Counted from the first letter of the stretch, positions 9,462 through 18,185 are shown. The stretch is 64,000 bases of DNA from Streptococcus sp. VT 162 (GCA_000688775.2 CP007628.2:1550001-1614000); one strand, 5' to 3'. Numbers and translations are program-made. The notes: generated by a model from the letters alone, not told the origin.

Positions 9462-10418
9462 ATGAAAAAGTTTTACGCTCTTTTAATGACCTGTTTATTA
9501 CTTGTTTTTCTATCCGTGCCTCAAATCGTTGATGCGGGTGTTGGACATTCCAGAAGTGGAGGGAGCAGCCGCAGTAGCTCCAGAAGTAGTAGCCGCTCAA
9601 GTGGAGGTGGAAGTCGTTCTGGCGGCTCATCCTACCACTACTACCGCTCTGGATACGGATCATCCTCTGACAGTTCTACTAGCTCTCCCTATCTAGGATT
9701 TATGTTCATATTAGTCGGAGGAATCATACTAGTTGTTATCGTCAAATCCTTGCAGAATAAGTCTGGAGATTCGAGTTCAACCTACACTAATAATGATTAT
9801 CAAACGCTCCATCGTCGAGTTGAACACAACACGCTGGCCATTAGTCGTGTGAAATATGGGGATCCAAACTTTGACGCGGAAGCCTTCACATCTTGGGTTA
9901 AGGAAGTCTACCTTAAATTGCAGGTTGCCTGGACTGAAAAAAATTGGAACTCTGTCCGCGCTTTGGAAAGTACCAGTCTCTACTCTCAACATAGCACCCA
10001 ACTCGAAGACCATATTCGTGCTAAAACAACCAATGTTTTAGAGAAAGTTTGTATCGAAAATGTTCGCATCAAGGAGTTTATTGAAAATCCTGACGGAAAC
10101 GATACCTTAGTGGTGATTCTATCATCAATTTTACGAGACTATGTCATTGACGATGAGACTCGTCGTGTCATTGAAGGAGACCCTAAAAAAGATCTCTTCA
10201 CCGTGTATCAATTGAACTTTATCCGTCAACACGGTAGCCAAACGCAAGCAGTCAATCCAGACGAAGTTGTGAGCGACCACTGTCCAAACTGTGGCGCCCC
10301 ATTGAAAATCTCTGCAGTTAGCGAGTGCGACTACTGTGGTGCCAATCTCTCTCGCAGTCCAAACCAATGGGTACTCGATACCTATGATGTTGTGGATGAA
10401 GACGAGCTTTATAATTAG
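9462..10418 (+). CDS. Membrane-anchored Tim44-like protein with C-terminal zinc ribbon
   Basis: 318 residues: signal peptide (1-25), a low-complexity Ser/Arg/Gly segment (28-70), one membrane helix (about 78-100), a soluble Tim44-like/NTF2-like region (about 130-260), and a zinc ribbon with CPNCGAP and CDYCGAN near the C-terminus. An AGGAG site precedes ATG 9462. The next gene, an SPFH protein with its own AGGAGG, starts 8 bases downstream, so the two form a pair. The domain order suggests scaffold or complex assembly at the membrane; the actual function is unknown. Confidence 0.8.
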   Translation: MKKFYALLMTCLLLVFLSVPQIVDAGVGHSRSGGSSRSSSRSSSRSSGGGSRSGGSSYHYYRSGYGSSSDSSTSSPYLGFMFILVGGIILVVIVKSLQNKSGDSSSTYTNNDYQTLHRRVEHNTLAISRVKYGDPNFDAEAFTSWVKEVYLKLQVAWTEKNWNSVRALESTSLYSQHSTQLEDHIRAKTTNVLEKVCIENVRIKEFIENPDGNDTLVVILSSILRDYVIDDETRRVIEGDPKKDLFTVYQLNFIRQHGSQTQAVNPDEVVSDHCPNCGAPLKISAVSECDYCGANLSRSPNQWVLDTYDVVDEDELYN

Positions 10419-10426
10419 GAGGAATT

Positions 10427-11554
10427 ATGGGATTTATACGTGCAGCCTTATCAGCAGGCTTAAATAGTTTTAATGATAGTAAATTCAAGGAAGCCATTGT
10501 CCTTCCAGATAATGTCTCTGGCGACGCTTTGGCCGTCAAGGGTCAATTACTCACAAAAGACCCAGATGGACGTTCTCGTCACAGCAATCAAAATACTGGA
10601 CTTTTGTCAGATGGCAGTGTGGTTATCGTTCCCCAAGGTTATACCGCTGTTTTGGTAAACAATGGTACCTTCCTTGGTGAAGTCCTCGAAGCTGGTAGCC
10701 ACGAATGGCAAGCTGGTGATAACGCCTGGCTCCTTGAAAAAGGTGGTTTAAAAGGCACTTGGGAAAACTTTAAAAACCGTTTCTCTTTTGGTGGACAAGT
10801 CATCACCCAACAAGAAATTATCTTTATCCGCATGCAACCCATCGCGGGCAATAAGTTCGGCACACAAAATGCGGTCGAATACTTCAGCGAACGTTACCAA
10901 CAACTGCTCAACATCCGTTTCTATGGCTTGTTTGATGTAAAAATAGCAGATCCAGTCCTCTTCTACGTGAGTTCTGTTAGCCGTCAAATTACTGACGGAC
11001 AGCCATTTACTCTCCAAGATGTAGCTCAAGGAACGCTCCGTCAAAATATCGCACCAAAAATCGCGATTGCCATTGCCAAGTATACCAACGAAAACAAGGT
11101 TGATATCTATAGCCTCAATGCCAACCAAGACACCTTTAACGAACTCGCTAAACAAGAGGTCAACAAGGTTTGGACAGGCCTCTACGGTATTGAAGCAACT
11201 AATATCTTGCTTGAAGACCTCAGCTACGACCAAGAAAGTCTTGATATCGTTCGCAAGCTTGATAGTGAGCTCGTGGCAATGAAGTACAACACGATTGAAA
11301 TCGAAGAACGCCGTGCTCGCAACGAAGCGCTTATTGCTGCAGCTGCAAACGAAGGGAATGGCAATGGGATGAACATGTTTATGGGCATGAATCTTGGCCA
11401 AACTCTGGGTGGTCAACTAAGCCAACAAGTTCAAAATCAAGCACCGGCTCAAAATACTGGACAAACTGCCAGCAAGAATTTTTACATCGAAGTCGATGGA
11501 AAATACGTCCTCGTTACCAAAGACGAAGATGGAAATATCGTACCAGTCAACTAA
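10427..11554 (+). CDS. SPFH (band 7)/virion-core-like domain protein
   Basis: 375 residues of the SPFH/YdjI family. The N-terminal half is a beta-rich SPFH core containing GYTAVLVNNGTFLGEV; it is followed by a helical region ending in EERRARNEAL and a Gly/Met/Gln-rich linker (about 320-350). The last 25 residues form a short tail, FYIEVDGKYVLVTKDEDGN. Partner of the zinc-ribbon membrane protein immediately upstream. Homologues assemble into membrane-associated oligomers; the role here is not known. Confidence 0.85.
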   Translation: MGFIRAALSAGLNSFNDSKFKEAIVLPDNVSGDALAVKGQLLTKDPDGRSRHSNQNTGLLSDGSVVIVPQGYTAVLVNNGTFLGEVLEAGSHEWQAGDNAWLLEKGGLKGTWENFKNRFSFGGQVITQQEIIFIRMQPIAGNKFGTQNAVEYFSERYQQLLNIRFYGLFDVKIADPVLFYVSSVSRQITDGQPFTLQDVAQGTLRQNIAPKIAIAIAKYTNENKVDIYSLNANQDTFNELAKQEVNKVWTGLYGIEATNILLEDLSYDQESLDIVRKLDSELVAMKYNTIEIEERRARNEALIAAAANEGNGNGMNMFMGMNLGQTLGGQLSQQVQNQAPAQNTGQTASKNFYIEVDGKYVLVTKDEDGNIVPVN

Positions 11555-11572
11555 TTAAGCTCCTTCTGACAT

Positions 11573-11601
11573 TTGAGTAATGTTGTCTTTTATGGTACAA
11601 T
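11573..11601 (+). promoter_or_regulatory. efp promoter
   Basis: TTGAGT (11573-11578), 17 nt, TACAAT (11596-11601), with an extended -10 (TATGG before TACAAT). It lies 35 bases before efp. Confidence 0.8.
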
Positions 11602-11635
11602 AAAGAGTAAATTATTTTATTAAAGAGGTAAAAAC

Positions 11636-12196
11636 ATGATTGAAGCAAGTAAATTAAAGGCTGGTATGACCTTTGAAACAGCTGACGGAAAATTGATCCG
11701 CGTTTTGGAAGCTAGCCACCACAAACCAGGTAAAGGAAACACAATCATGCGTATGAAATTACGTGATGTCCGTACTGGTTCTACATTTGACACAAGCTAC
11801 CGTCCAGAGGAAAAATTTGAACAAGCCATTATCGAGACTGTCCCAGCTCAATACTTGTACAAAATGGATGACACAGCCTACTTCATGAACACAGAAACTT
11901 ACGACCAATACGAAATTCCTGTAGTCAATGTTGAAAACGAATTGCTTTACATCCTTGAAAACTCTGATGTGAAGATCCAATTCTACGGAACTGAAGTGAT
12001 TGGTGTTACCGTTCCTACTACTGTCGAATTGACAGTTGCAGAAACTCAACCATCTATCAAAGGTGCTACTGTTACAGGTTCTGGTAAACCAGCAACGATG
12101 GAAACTGGACTTGTCGTAAACGTTCCAGACTTCATCGAAGCAGGACAAAAACTCGTTATCAACACTGCAGAAGGAACTTACGTTTCTCGTGCCTAA
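11636..12196 (+). CDS. efp: Elongation factor P
   Basis: 186 residues, the usual EF-P length. It stimulates peptide-bond formation at polyproline stretches. Domain I carries the loop HHKPGKGN, whose lysine is the position modified in many bacteria; domains II and III follow. First gene of efp-yqhY-nusB, a conserved streptococcal order. Confidence 0.97.
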
Positions 12197-12217
12197 TCTC
12201 TAGAAAGAGGTCATTCT

Positions 12218-12607
12218 ATGGGAATTGAAGAACAACTTGGCGAAATCGTTATCGCCCCACGTGTACTTGAAAAAATCATTGCTATTGCTACTGCAAAAGT
12301 AGAGGGTGTTCACTCTTTTTCAAACAAATCAGTATCTGATACCCTTTCAAAACTTTCACTCGGCCGTGGCGTTTATCTAAAAAACGTGGACGAAGAGCTC
12401 ACAGCAGATATCTATCTCTACCTTGAGTACGGAGTAAAAGTTCCTAAGGTAGCTGTTGCTATCCAGAAAGCTGTTAAAGATGCCGTCCGCAATATGGCTG
12501 ATGTAGAACTCGCTGCTATCAATATTCACGTTGCAGGTATCGTTCCAGATAAAACACCAAAACCAGAATTGAAAGATCTATTTGACGAGGACTTCCTCAA
12601 TGACTAG
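12218..12607 (+). CDS. yqhY: Asp23/Gls24-family protein YqhY
   Basis: 129 residues of the Asp23/Gls24 family (start MGIEEQLGEIVIAPRVLEKI, central VEGVHSF, C-terminal INIHVAGIVPD). Its place between efp and nusB matches YqhY, which in Bacillus is linked to control of acetyl-CoA carboxylase. The acc/fab cluster lies 2.5 kb downstream on the other strand. It overlaps nusB by 8 bases. Confidence 0.9.
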   Translation: MGIEEQLGEIVIAPRVLEKIIAIATAKVEGVHSFSNKSVSDTLSKLSLGRGVYLKNVDEELTADIYLYLEYGVKVPKVAVAIQKAVKDAVRNMADVELAAINIHVAGIVPDKTPKPELKDLFDEDFLND

Positions 12608-13022
12608 TCCACTATTAGAATCTAGACGCCAACTCCGTAAATGCGCTTTTCAAGCTCTCATGAGCCTTGAATTCGGTACGGATGTCGAAACTGCTTGTCG
12701 TTTCGCCTATACTCATGATCGTGAAGATACGGATGTGCAACTTCCAGCCTTTTTGACAGAGCTAGTTTCTGGTGTTCAGGCTAAAAAGGAAGAACTAGAC
12801 AAGCAAATCACACAGCATTTAAAAGCAGGTTGGACCATCGAGCGTTTAACACTCGTGGAGAGAAACCTCCTTCGCTTGGGAGTCTTTGAAATCACTTCAT
12901 TCGACACTCCACAGTTGGTTGCTGTCAATGAAGCTATTGAGCTTGCAAAGAACTTCTCAGATCAAAAATCTGCCCGTTTTATCAACGGACTGCTCAGTCA
13001 GTTTGTAACAGAAGAACAGTAA
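12600..13022 (+). CDS. nusB: Transcription antitermination factor NusB
   Basis: 140 residues, all-helical NusB, which binds boxA RNA with NusE (S10) in rRNA antitermination. I start it at ATG 12600 (MTSPLLESRRQLRK), the family start, which overlaps the yqhY stop; a longer frame from 12582 has no support. Family signatures: RNLLRLGVFE and AVNEAIELAK. Followed by a strong terminator. Confidence 0.96.
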   Translation: MTSPLLESRRQLRKCAFQALMSLEFGTDVETACRFAYTHDREDTDVQLPAFLTELVSGVQAKKEELDKQITQHLKAGWTIERLTLVERNLLRLGVFEITSFDTPQLVAVNEAIELAKNFSDQKSARFINGLLSQFVTEEQ

Positions 13023-13026
13023 TTAG

Positions 13027-13058
13027 AAAAAGTGTTTGACAGCTATCAAACACTTTTT
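13027..13058. terminator. Bidirectional terminator between nusB and CPBP gene 1
   Basis: Perfect 13-bp stem AAAAAGTGTTTGA / TCAAACACTTTTT with a 6-nt loop and flanking A- and T-tracts. It serves nusB (plus) and the CPBP gene (minus). A near-copy is at 14247-14278. Confidence 0.9.
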
Positions 13059-13070
13059 CTTTACTTCCTA

Positions 13071-13796
13071 CTATCTAAAAAAATGATAATAGATATAATT
13101 ATAAACAAAAATCCAGATGGGTTTTGCATAAATAAGGAAGTTGAAAAAACTATGGCACAGGATGGTAATTTTTAAGTTCTTTGTCCAACGGTAGACAAGG
13201 GCATAGAAGAGACCGCCTAAACTATAAATAATCAAACTGATAGGATCTCGATGAGTTAGGATCAAATGACTAAGTCCAAAGATAAGAGCAGATAGGATAA
13301 CATCCAGATAGTACTTGGACTGGGGGAAAAAGGTATTCATAAAATACCCTCTATGAATCAGTTCCTCTAATATAGGTGCGAAGACTACTGTTAAACTAAA
13401 ACTGAGAACAGTTGATAGAAAAGTTGGTTGCCCATTGGAGTATAGAATCGAAAGAAGGTCTTGAAAGATATACTTGTTATCAATTAGGTGATGAAACCGT
13501 AACTGAAAAGCATCCACCAATTGACGATCAAAATAAGTAGCCACTAGACCAACTATAAGGTAAAAGAATCTTGACTTCTTCGAGCCCTTTTTTTCAAAAA
13601 TATAGAGCATCTCTTTCTTTTTGAGCCAGTAGATAAATAATAGCAAAAGAGCTATTACTTCAACTGTTAAAAAGATAGAATAGCCGTCTATCCCCCATCC
13701 TAAAAACTTAGTTAGATGCATAATCCCTAACTCTGGTAGATAAACCGATAGAAATACCAGTGATGTATAGACTCCCAAATGCCCTAGTTTTTTCAT
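13071..13796 (-). CDS. CPBP-family intramembrane metalloprotease, paralogue 1
   Basis: 241 residues with about seven membrane segments. The CPBP (Abi/CAAX protease-like) motifs are all present: EE at 144-145 with Arg149, FGLSH (His177), and HSFFN (His215, Asn219). In streptococci such proteins are often bacteriocin self-immunity or peptide-processing proteins. A double-glycine peptide remnant lies 18 bases upstream on the same strand, which favours immunity, by inference. It is paralogous to the gene at 14292-14993, with long shared blocks such as GYFMNTFFP and HRDPISLIIYS. Confidence 0.85.
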   Translation of the reverse strand: MKKLGHLGVYTSLVFLSVYLPELGIMHLTKFLGWGIDGYSIFLTVEVIALLLLFIYWLKKKEMLYIFEKKGSKKSRFFYLIVGLVATYFDRQLVDAFQLRFHHLIDNKYIFQDLLSILYSNGQPTFLSTVLSFSLTVVFAPILEELIHRGYFMNTFFPQSKYYLDVILSALIFGLSHLILTHRDPISLIIYSLGGLFYALVYRWTKNLKITILCHSFFNFLIYAKPIWIFVYNYIYYHFFR

Positions 13797-13814
13797 ACTT
13801 ACCCCTTTAATTTA

Positions 13815-13997
13815 TCAATAGCCAATACCATAAGCACGTCTAGTCGCATGATTCAGTATTGTAATCCATTCTGTCGCCAAACTATATGCATATGGCGAAG
13901 CCCAATGTCTATCATCAACTAACCAAATCATACTACCACCTGAAACTTACTCTAAGTCTTCAGATGGAAGAACTGTAAATGTATCTGTACCTATCAT
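13815..13997 (-). pseudogene. Double-glycine bacteriocin-like peptide gene with internal stop
   Basis: An AAGGAG site (14012-14007) is followed after 9 nt by ATG 13997. The frame reads 16 residues (MIGTDTFTVLPSEDLE), a TAA stop (13949-13947), then VSGG and 39 further residues ending GIGY before a TGA. With the stop read as Gln (CAA to TAA) the leader fits the double-glycine consensus: Leu at -12, Leu at -7, Val at -4, Gly-Gly at -2/-1. The would-be mature peptide is 39 residues, rich in Trp, Tyr and Ala, without Cys, so neither lantibiotic nor disulphide-bridged pediocin type. An internal ATG (13931) behind AGGTGG could start a 38-residue leaderless form. No bacteriocin family is recognised. 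Confidence 0.7.
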
Positions 13998-14063
13998 ATC
14001 AAGTAGCTCCTTAAAATAAATTTTTGTCAGCTTACATCTACAGTATACATCTTTTTTGTCTTT

Positions 14064-14090
14064 TTTATAGTCTATCTCTTAAACTGTCAA
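14064..14090 (-). promoter_or_regulatory. Possible promoter of the bacteriocin-like/CPBP unit
   Basis: Minus strand: TTGACA (14090-14085), a short 15-nt spacer, TATAAA (14069-14064). The -35 is perfect but the spacing is suboptimal. It lies about 65 bases before the peptide start. Confidence 0.4.
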
Positions 14091-14172
14091 TTTTTTATCC
14101 TAAACGGCAGCTTTACTCATCGAGAAATAAGAAATTGATAAAAGAGATTTCTCCATCTTCCCATTAAATCAT

Positions 14173-14195
14173 AACCACCCGTCTAACGGGTGGTT
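14173..14195. repeat. GC-rich hairpin in AT-rich spacer
   Basis: Perfect 10-bp stem AACCACCCGT / ACGGGTGGTT with a 3-nt loop, followed by further GC-rich sequence to about 14235. The composition is unlike the flanks. There is no T-run. It resembles the subterminal hairpins of IS200/IS605-type elements, but no transposase fragment is visible. The rest of the gene-free stretch 13797-14291 holds the peptide remnant and the duplicated terminator. Confidence 0.5.
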
Positions 14196-14246
14196 TGCAC
14201 CAGGGGCACCTTACGGAGCGAGACGGACTAATAGTCACATAATTAG

Positions 14247-14278
14247 AAAAAGTGTTTGATAGATATCAAACACTTTTT
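14247..14278. terminator. Terminator of CPBP gene 2 (copy of the nusB terminator)
   Basis: Perfect 14-bp stem AAAAAGTGTTTGAT / ATCAAACACTTTTT with a 4-nt loop. Together with flanking bases on both sides (AATTAG before, CTATCTAAAA after) it duplicates 13021-13080. Confidence 0.9.
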
Positions 14279-14291
14279 TCTTTGCCTACCA

Positions 14292-14993
14292 CTATCTAAA
14301 AATCAAATAATAGATATAAAATAAGAGCGACGGAGCATAGGGAATAACATTATAGAAACTATGACAAACAATGGTAAAACGAAGACTGCCTGTAACTCGA
14401 TAAGCGACTGCAAATAGAAGACCGAGAATACTATAAATTATGAGACTGATGGGGTCACGATGGGATAGAACCAAGTGACTGAGCCCAAAGATGAAAGAAG
14501 ACAAGATCACATCCAAATAAAACTCCGACTTCGGAAAGAAGGTATTCATAAAATAACCTCTATAGATTGTCTCCTCAACAACAGGTACAATCGAAATGTT
14601 AAAGATTAAAAATATAAGACTTGATAGAGTCGTTTCTCTTCCGTTTAAGTAAAGTTCTGAAAGAAGGTCTTGGAAAATAAAACTATGGTCAATCAATCGA
14701 ATATTCTGCATTCTAAATCCATTTAAAAAAGAATATATAAGAAAGCAAGCCACTAAGAAAGCGAGATAAGACCAGCGCCAACCCTTTTTCTCGAAGATAA
14801 AGAGCATCTTCTTCTTTTTCAACCACAAAACGAATAAAAAGAAAATAAGCAACACTTCTCCAACTAGGAAGATTATATAGCTGTCCATTCCTAAACCAAA
14901 TGTCCTAGCTATAGTTATAGCTCCTAATGGCGTTAAATAAATGTACAGGAACATTAAAATCATACAGATTCCTAAATGTATTGTCTTTTTCAT
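14292..14993 (-). CDS. CPBP-family intramembrane metalloprotease, paralogue 2
   Basis: 233 residues, the same architecture as the gene at 13071-13796: EE at 140-141 with Arg145, FGLSH (His173), HSFYN (His211, Asn215). It shares the N-terminal pattern MKK..HLG, the LFIFEKKG turn and the GYFMNTFFP..HRDPISLIIYS core, and ends in IFR. A GGAGAG site precedes the start. No leader-peptide gene is visible directly upstream. Likely role is membrane peptide cleavage or bacteriocin immunity; unproven. Confidence 0.85.
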   Translation of the reverse strand: MKKTIHLGICMILMFLYIYLTPLGAITIARTFGLGMDSYIIFLVGEVLLIFFLFVLWLKKKKMLFIFEKKGWRWSYLAFLVACFLIYSFLNGFRMQNIRLIDHSFIFQDLLSELYLNGRETTLSSLIFLIFNISIVPVVEETIYRGYFMNTFFPKSEFYLDVILSSFIFGLSHLVLSHRDPISLIIYSILGLLFAVAYRVTGSLRFTIVCHSFYNVIPYAPSLLFYIYYLIFR

Positions 14994-15106
14994 TCTTTCT
15001 CTCCTAATGGTAAACTCTCTATTAGGGGAATATAGAGGATATACTATTGATTGTTTTTCTTATTTATCTAGAGTATTCATGTTTATCCATGCTCTATTAT
15101 CAAAAT

Positions 15107-15129
15107 AGCTAGAACACATAGTTCTAGCT
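15107..15129 (-). terminator. Terminator of the FASII cluster after accA
   Basis: 9-bp stem AGCTAGAAC / GTTCTAGCT with a 5-nt loop, just after the accA stop. The downstream minus-strand sequence ATTTTGAT is only moderately U-rich. Confidence 0.65.
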
Positions 15130-15140
15130 TTTAAAATTTC

Positions 15141-15908
15141 TTAGTATTTTCTAAAGCGTTGGTAACGTTCTTCGATAAGTTGGTCGAGTTGTAGTTCTTG
15201 CAACCTATCTAGTTCTACACGCAATTCATTTTTAACGCAACCTAGCAGTTCTTTACTTGACAGCCCTGCTTCTGAGATTACCTTGTCTACGATTCCCATT
15301 TCTAGGAGTTCGTGTGAAGTGATTTTCATCAACTCCGCCGCTTCCATAGCACGACTTCCATCCTTCCAAAGGATAGAGGCAAATCCTTCAGGGCTAAGTA
15401 CGGCGTAGATTGAGTTTTCTAACATCCAGACACGATTAGCTACGGCTAGAGCTAGAGCCCCACCAGATCCTCCTTCACCAATAATAATCGCGATGATTGG
15501 AACCTTGAGGTCACTCATTTCCATCAGGTTTCGGGCGATTGCTTCACCTTGTCCACGTTCCTCGGCACCAACACCTGGGTAAGCACCCGCCGTATTGATA
15601 AAGGTCACAACTGGACGGCCAAACTTTTCTGCCTGTTTCATCAGGCGCAAGGCCTTACGATAGCCTTCTGGATGTGGTTGCCCAAAATTTCGTTTGAGGT
15701 TATCATGAAGACTTTTTCCCTTTTGGATACCAAGGACAGTTACTGCCTGTTCACCTAACCAGCCAATTCCACCGATAACCGCACCATCATCACGGAAAGA
15801 GCGATCTCCATGCAATTCGATAAACTCGTCAAAGATTCCATTGGCAAAATCAAGTGCAGTCAAGCGACTCTGCTCGCGTGCCTCTCTGACTATTTTTGCA
15901 ATATTCAT
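15141..15908 (-). CDS. accA: Acetyl-CoA carboxylase carboxyltransferase subunit alpha
   Basis: 255 residues, the short streptococcal form of AccA. With AccD it transfers the carboxyl group from carboxybiotin to acetyl-CoA, giving malonyl-CoA. Crotonase-fold signatures: [27 protein letters not shown] and [10 protein letters not shown]. Last gene of the FASII cluster; overlaps accD by 4 bases. Confidence 0.97.
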   Translation of the reverse strand: MNIAKIVREAREQSRLTALDFANGIFDEFIELHGDRSFRDDGAVIGGIGWLGEQAVTVLGIQKGKSLHDNLKRNFGQPHPEGYRKALRLMKQAEKFGRPVVTFINTAGAYPGVGAEERGQGEAIARNLMEMSDLKVPIIAIIIGEGGSGGALALAVANRVWMLENSIYAVLSPEGFASILWKDGSRAMEAAELMKITSHELLEMGIVDKVISEAGLSSKELLGCVKNELRVELDRLQELQLDQLIEERYQRFRKY

Positions 15909-16771
15909 CCGCGACTTCCTCCATGCAATCTCACTAATTTAGCAATTGTTTCAGGCAATTCTCTCCGTTTGACAATTGCATCAACAAATCCATGTTCAAG
16001 CAGAAATTCTGCCTTTTGGAAGTCATCCGGCAAGGTCTCCCGAACTGTATTTTCGATAACACGACGCCCAGCAAAACCAACCAAACTTTGGGGTTCCGCT
16101 AGGATAATATCCCCTTCCATAGCAAAAGAAGCGGTCACTCCACCCGTTGTCGGATCGGTTAAAATAGTTAGGTAAAAAAGTCCTGCCTTGGAATGACGTT
16201 GAACTGCTGCAGAAATTTTAGCCATCTGCATCAGGCTCATGATTCCTTCTTGCATACGGGCTCCACCAGAAGCTGTGAAGAGAACGACTGGCAAGTTTTC
16301 TACCGTTGCATACTCAAACAAGCGTGTGATTTTTTCACCCACAACGGTTCCCATAGAAGCCATGATAAAGTTTGAATCCATGATCCCAAGGGCAACTTTT
16401 TGTCCCTTGATGCTAGCTGTACCAGTTAGTACTGCTTCATCCAAACCTGTCTTTTCACGCATAGTAGCCAATTTTTTCTGGTAGCCAGGAAAGTTTAATG
16501 GATCTTGAGTTTCAATACCCGTAAACATCTCCACAAAGCTGTCAGAATCAATCGTCAAATCCAAGCGTTCCTGAGCTGAAATACGGAAAGTATAGCTACA
16601 ATGGGGACAAATTCGTTCGCTTCCAAGATCCTTTTGGTAAATGGTGTGTTTACAACCAGGACACTGGGAGAAGAGTTCATCCGGAACCTCAGGCTTGGCT
16701 TGTGGTTTCTGCCTTACGGAACGGTTAGGGTTGATCCGAATATACTTATCCTTTTTACTAAATAGAGCCAT
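15905..16771 (-). CDS. accD: Acetyl-CoA carboxylase carboxyltransferase subunit beta
   Basis: 288 residues. An N-terminal zinc ribbon (CPGC at 38-41, CPHC about 20 residues on) precedes the crotonase-fold domain with [12 protein letters not shown] and [10 protein letters not shown]. Partner of AccA. It lies 35 bases after accC and overlaps accA. Confidence 0.97.
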   Translation of the reverse strand: MALFSKKDKYIRINPNRSVRQKPQAKPEVPDELFSQCPGCKHTIYQKDLGSERICPHCSYTFRISAQERLDLTIDSDSFVEMFTGIETQDPLNFPGYQKKLATMREKTGLDEAVLTGTASIKGQKVALGIMDSNFIMASMGTVVGEKITRLFEYATVENLPVVLFTASGGARMQEGIMSLMQMAKISAAVQRHSKAGLFYLTILTDPTTGGVTASFAMEGDIILAEPQSLVGFAGRRVIENTVRETLPDDFQKAEFLLEHGFVDAIVKRRELPETIAKLVRLHGGSRG

Positions 16772-16806
16772 AACTCCCCCTTTTAGTTCTCATACTGTTT
16801 GAAAGT

Positions 16807-18174
16807 CTATTCTTTTTCTTGGTATTTTGGCAAGAAAGTTTCCATCAAGAAGGAAGTATCGTAGTCACCAGCGATAACTCGGCGGTCTGAAATCAGATCC
16901 AACTGGAAGTCTGCATTGGTTTGCACTCCTTCAATATCAAGTTCATAAAGTGCCCGTTGCATCTTCATAAGAGCATCAAAACGATTCTCCCCATGAACAA
17001 TGATTTTGGCAATCATACTATCATAGTAAGGGGGAATGGTATAGCCTGGATAAACTGCTGAGTCCACGCGCAAGCCAACTCCACCACTTGGTAGATAGAG
17101 ATTGGTAATTTTCCCTGGGCTTGGAGCAAAGTTAAATGCTGGATTTTCTGCATTGATCCGGCACTCGATAGCATGGCCTCGTAGGACGATATCTTCTTGT
17201 TTGAAAGGTAAAGGTTGCCCGGCAGCAATGCGGATCTGTTCTTTCACGATATCAACACCTGAAACAAACTCTGTGACTGGGTGTTCAACTTGCACACGAG
17301 TATTCATTTCCATGAAGTAGAAATTGCCACTGGCTTCATCGAGAAGAAATTCAATCGTCCCTGCATTTTCATAGCCTACAGACTCTGCTGCACGAACGGC
17401 TGCAGCACCAATTTCATTACGAAGGGTTTTACCAATCGCAATAGATGGGCTTTCTTCTAAGACCTTTTGGTTATTCCGTTGGAGTGAACAGTCCCGTTCA
17501 CCAAGATGGACAACATGACCCTCTTGATCTGCAAGAATCTGAACTTCGATATGGCGAGCTGGATAGATCACACGCTCAAGATACATAGCGCCATTTCCAA
17601 AATTGGCCTTGGCTTCACTGGATGCTGTTTCAAAGGCTGCGACCAAGTCTTCTGCCTTTTCAACCTTACGAATCCCTTTTCCACCACCACCTGCCGATGC
17701 CTTAAGCATGACTGGATAGCCAATTTTTTCTGCAACTGCAAGCGCCTCTTCAGCCGTGTGAACTTCACCATCAGATCCTGGGATAACTGGAACCCCAGCC
17801 TTGATCATTTGCTCACGCGCATTGATCTTATCTCCCATGGTATCCATTACAGCCCCAGAAGGGCCGATAAACTTAATCCCCACTTCATCACACATCGTGG
17901 CAAACTTGGAGTTTTCGCTAAGAAAACCAAAGCCTGGGTGGATGGCTTCTGCTTCTGTCAAGACTGCAGCAGACAAAATTGCATTGATATTGAGATAAGA
18001 TTCTGTCGCCTTACCAGGTCCGATACAGATAGCTTCATCCGCTAGGAGTGTGTGAAGGGCTTCCTTATCAGCAGTTGAATAAACTGCCACGGTCGCAATG
18101 CCCAATTCACGCGCAGCTCGAATAATGCGAACCGCAATCTCACCACGGTTGGCAATCAAAATTTTACGAAACAT
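16807..18174 (-). CDS. accC: Biotin carboxylase
   Basis: 455 residues, ATP-grasp enzyme that carboxylates the biotin on AccB. Landmarks: start KILIANRGEIAVRIIRA, the Gly-rich ATP loop KASAGGGGKGIR (about 159-170), FMEMNTRVQVEHPVTE with the catalytic Glu/Arg set, and a biotin-carboxylase C-terminal domain. 11 bases separate it from fabZ. Confidence 0.97.
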   Translation of the reverse strand: MFRKILIANRGEIAVRIIRAARELGIATVAVYSTADKEALHTLLADEAICIGPGKATESYLNINAILSAAVLTEAEAIHPGFGFLSENSKFATMCDEVGIKFIGPSGAVMDTMGDKINAREQMIKAGVPVIPGSDGEVHTAEEALAVAEKIGYPVMLKASAGGGGKGIRKVEKAEDLVAAFETASSEAKANFGNGAMYLERVIYPARHIEVQILADQEGHVVHLGERDCSLQRNNQKVLEESPSIAIGKTLRNEIGAAAVRAAESVGYENAGTIEFLLDEASGNFYFMEMNTRVQVEHPVTEFVSGVDIVKEQIRIAAGQPLPFKQEDIVLRGHAIECRINAENPAFNFAPSPGKITNLYLPSGGVGLRVDSAVYPGYTIPPYYDSMIAKIIVHGENRFDALMKMQRALYELDIEGVQTNADFQLDLISDRRVIAGDYDTSFLMETFLPKYQEKE

Positions 18175-18185
18175 GGAGATCCTCC

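Noticed and set aside
13040..13058. Candidate FabT-type palindromes in the TTTGA...TCAAA terminator stems (also 14255-14270)
   Set aside because: The spacing is 6 or 4 nt rather than 3, the elements are perfect intrinsic terminators, and no promoter is nearby.
13815..13997. Lantibiotic or disulphide-bonded pediocin assignment for the small peptide
   Set aside because: The core has no cysteine, no YGNGV motif, and no modification enzyme is encoded nearby.
14173..14195. Rho-independent terminator
   Set aside because: The stem is followed by GCACC rather than a T-run on the plus strand and by ATGATTT on the minus strand.
16807..18174. Long plus-strand frame (17506-18045)
   Set aside because: Antisense shadow of accC; no ribosome-binding site and no recognisable domain.
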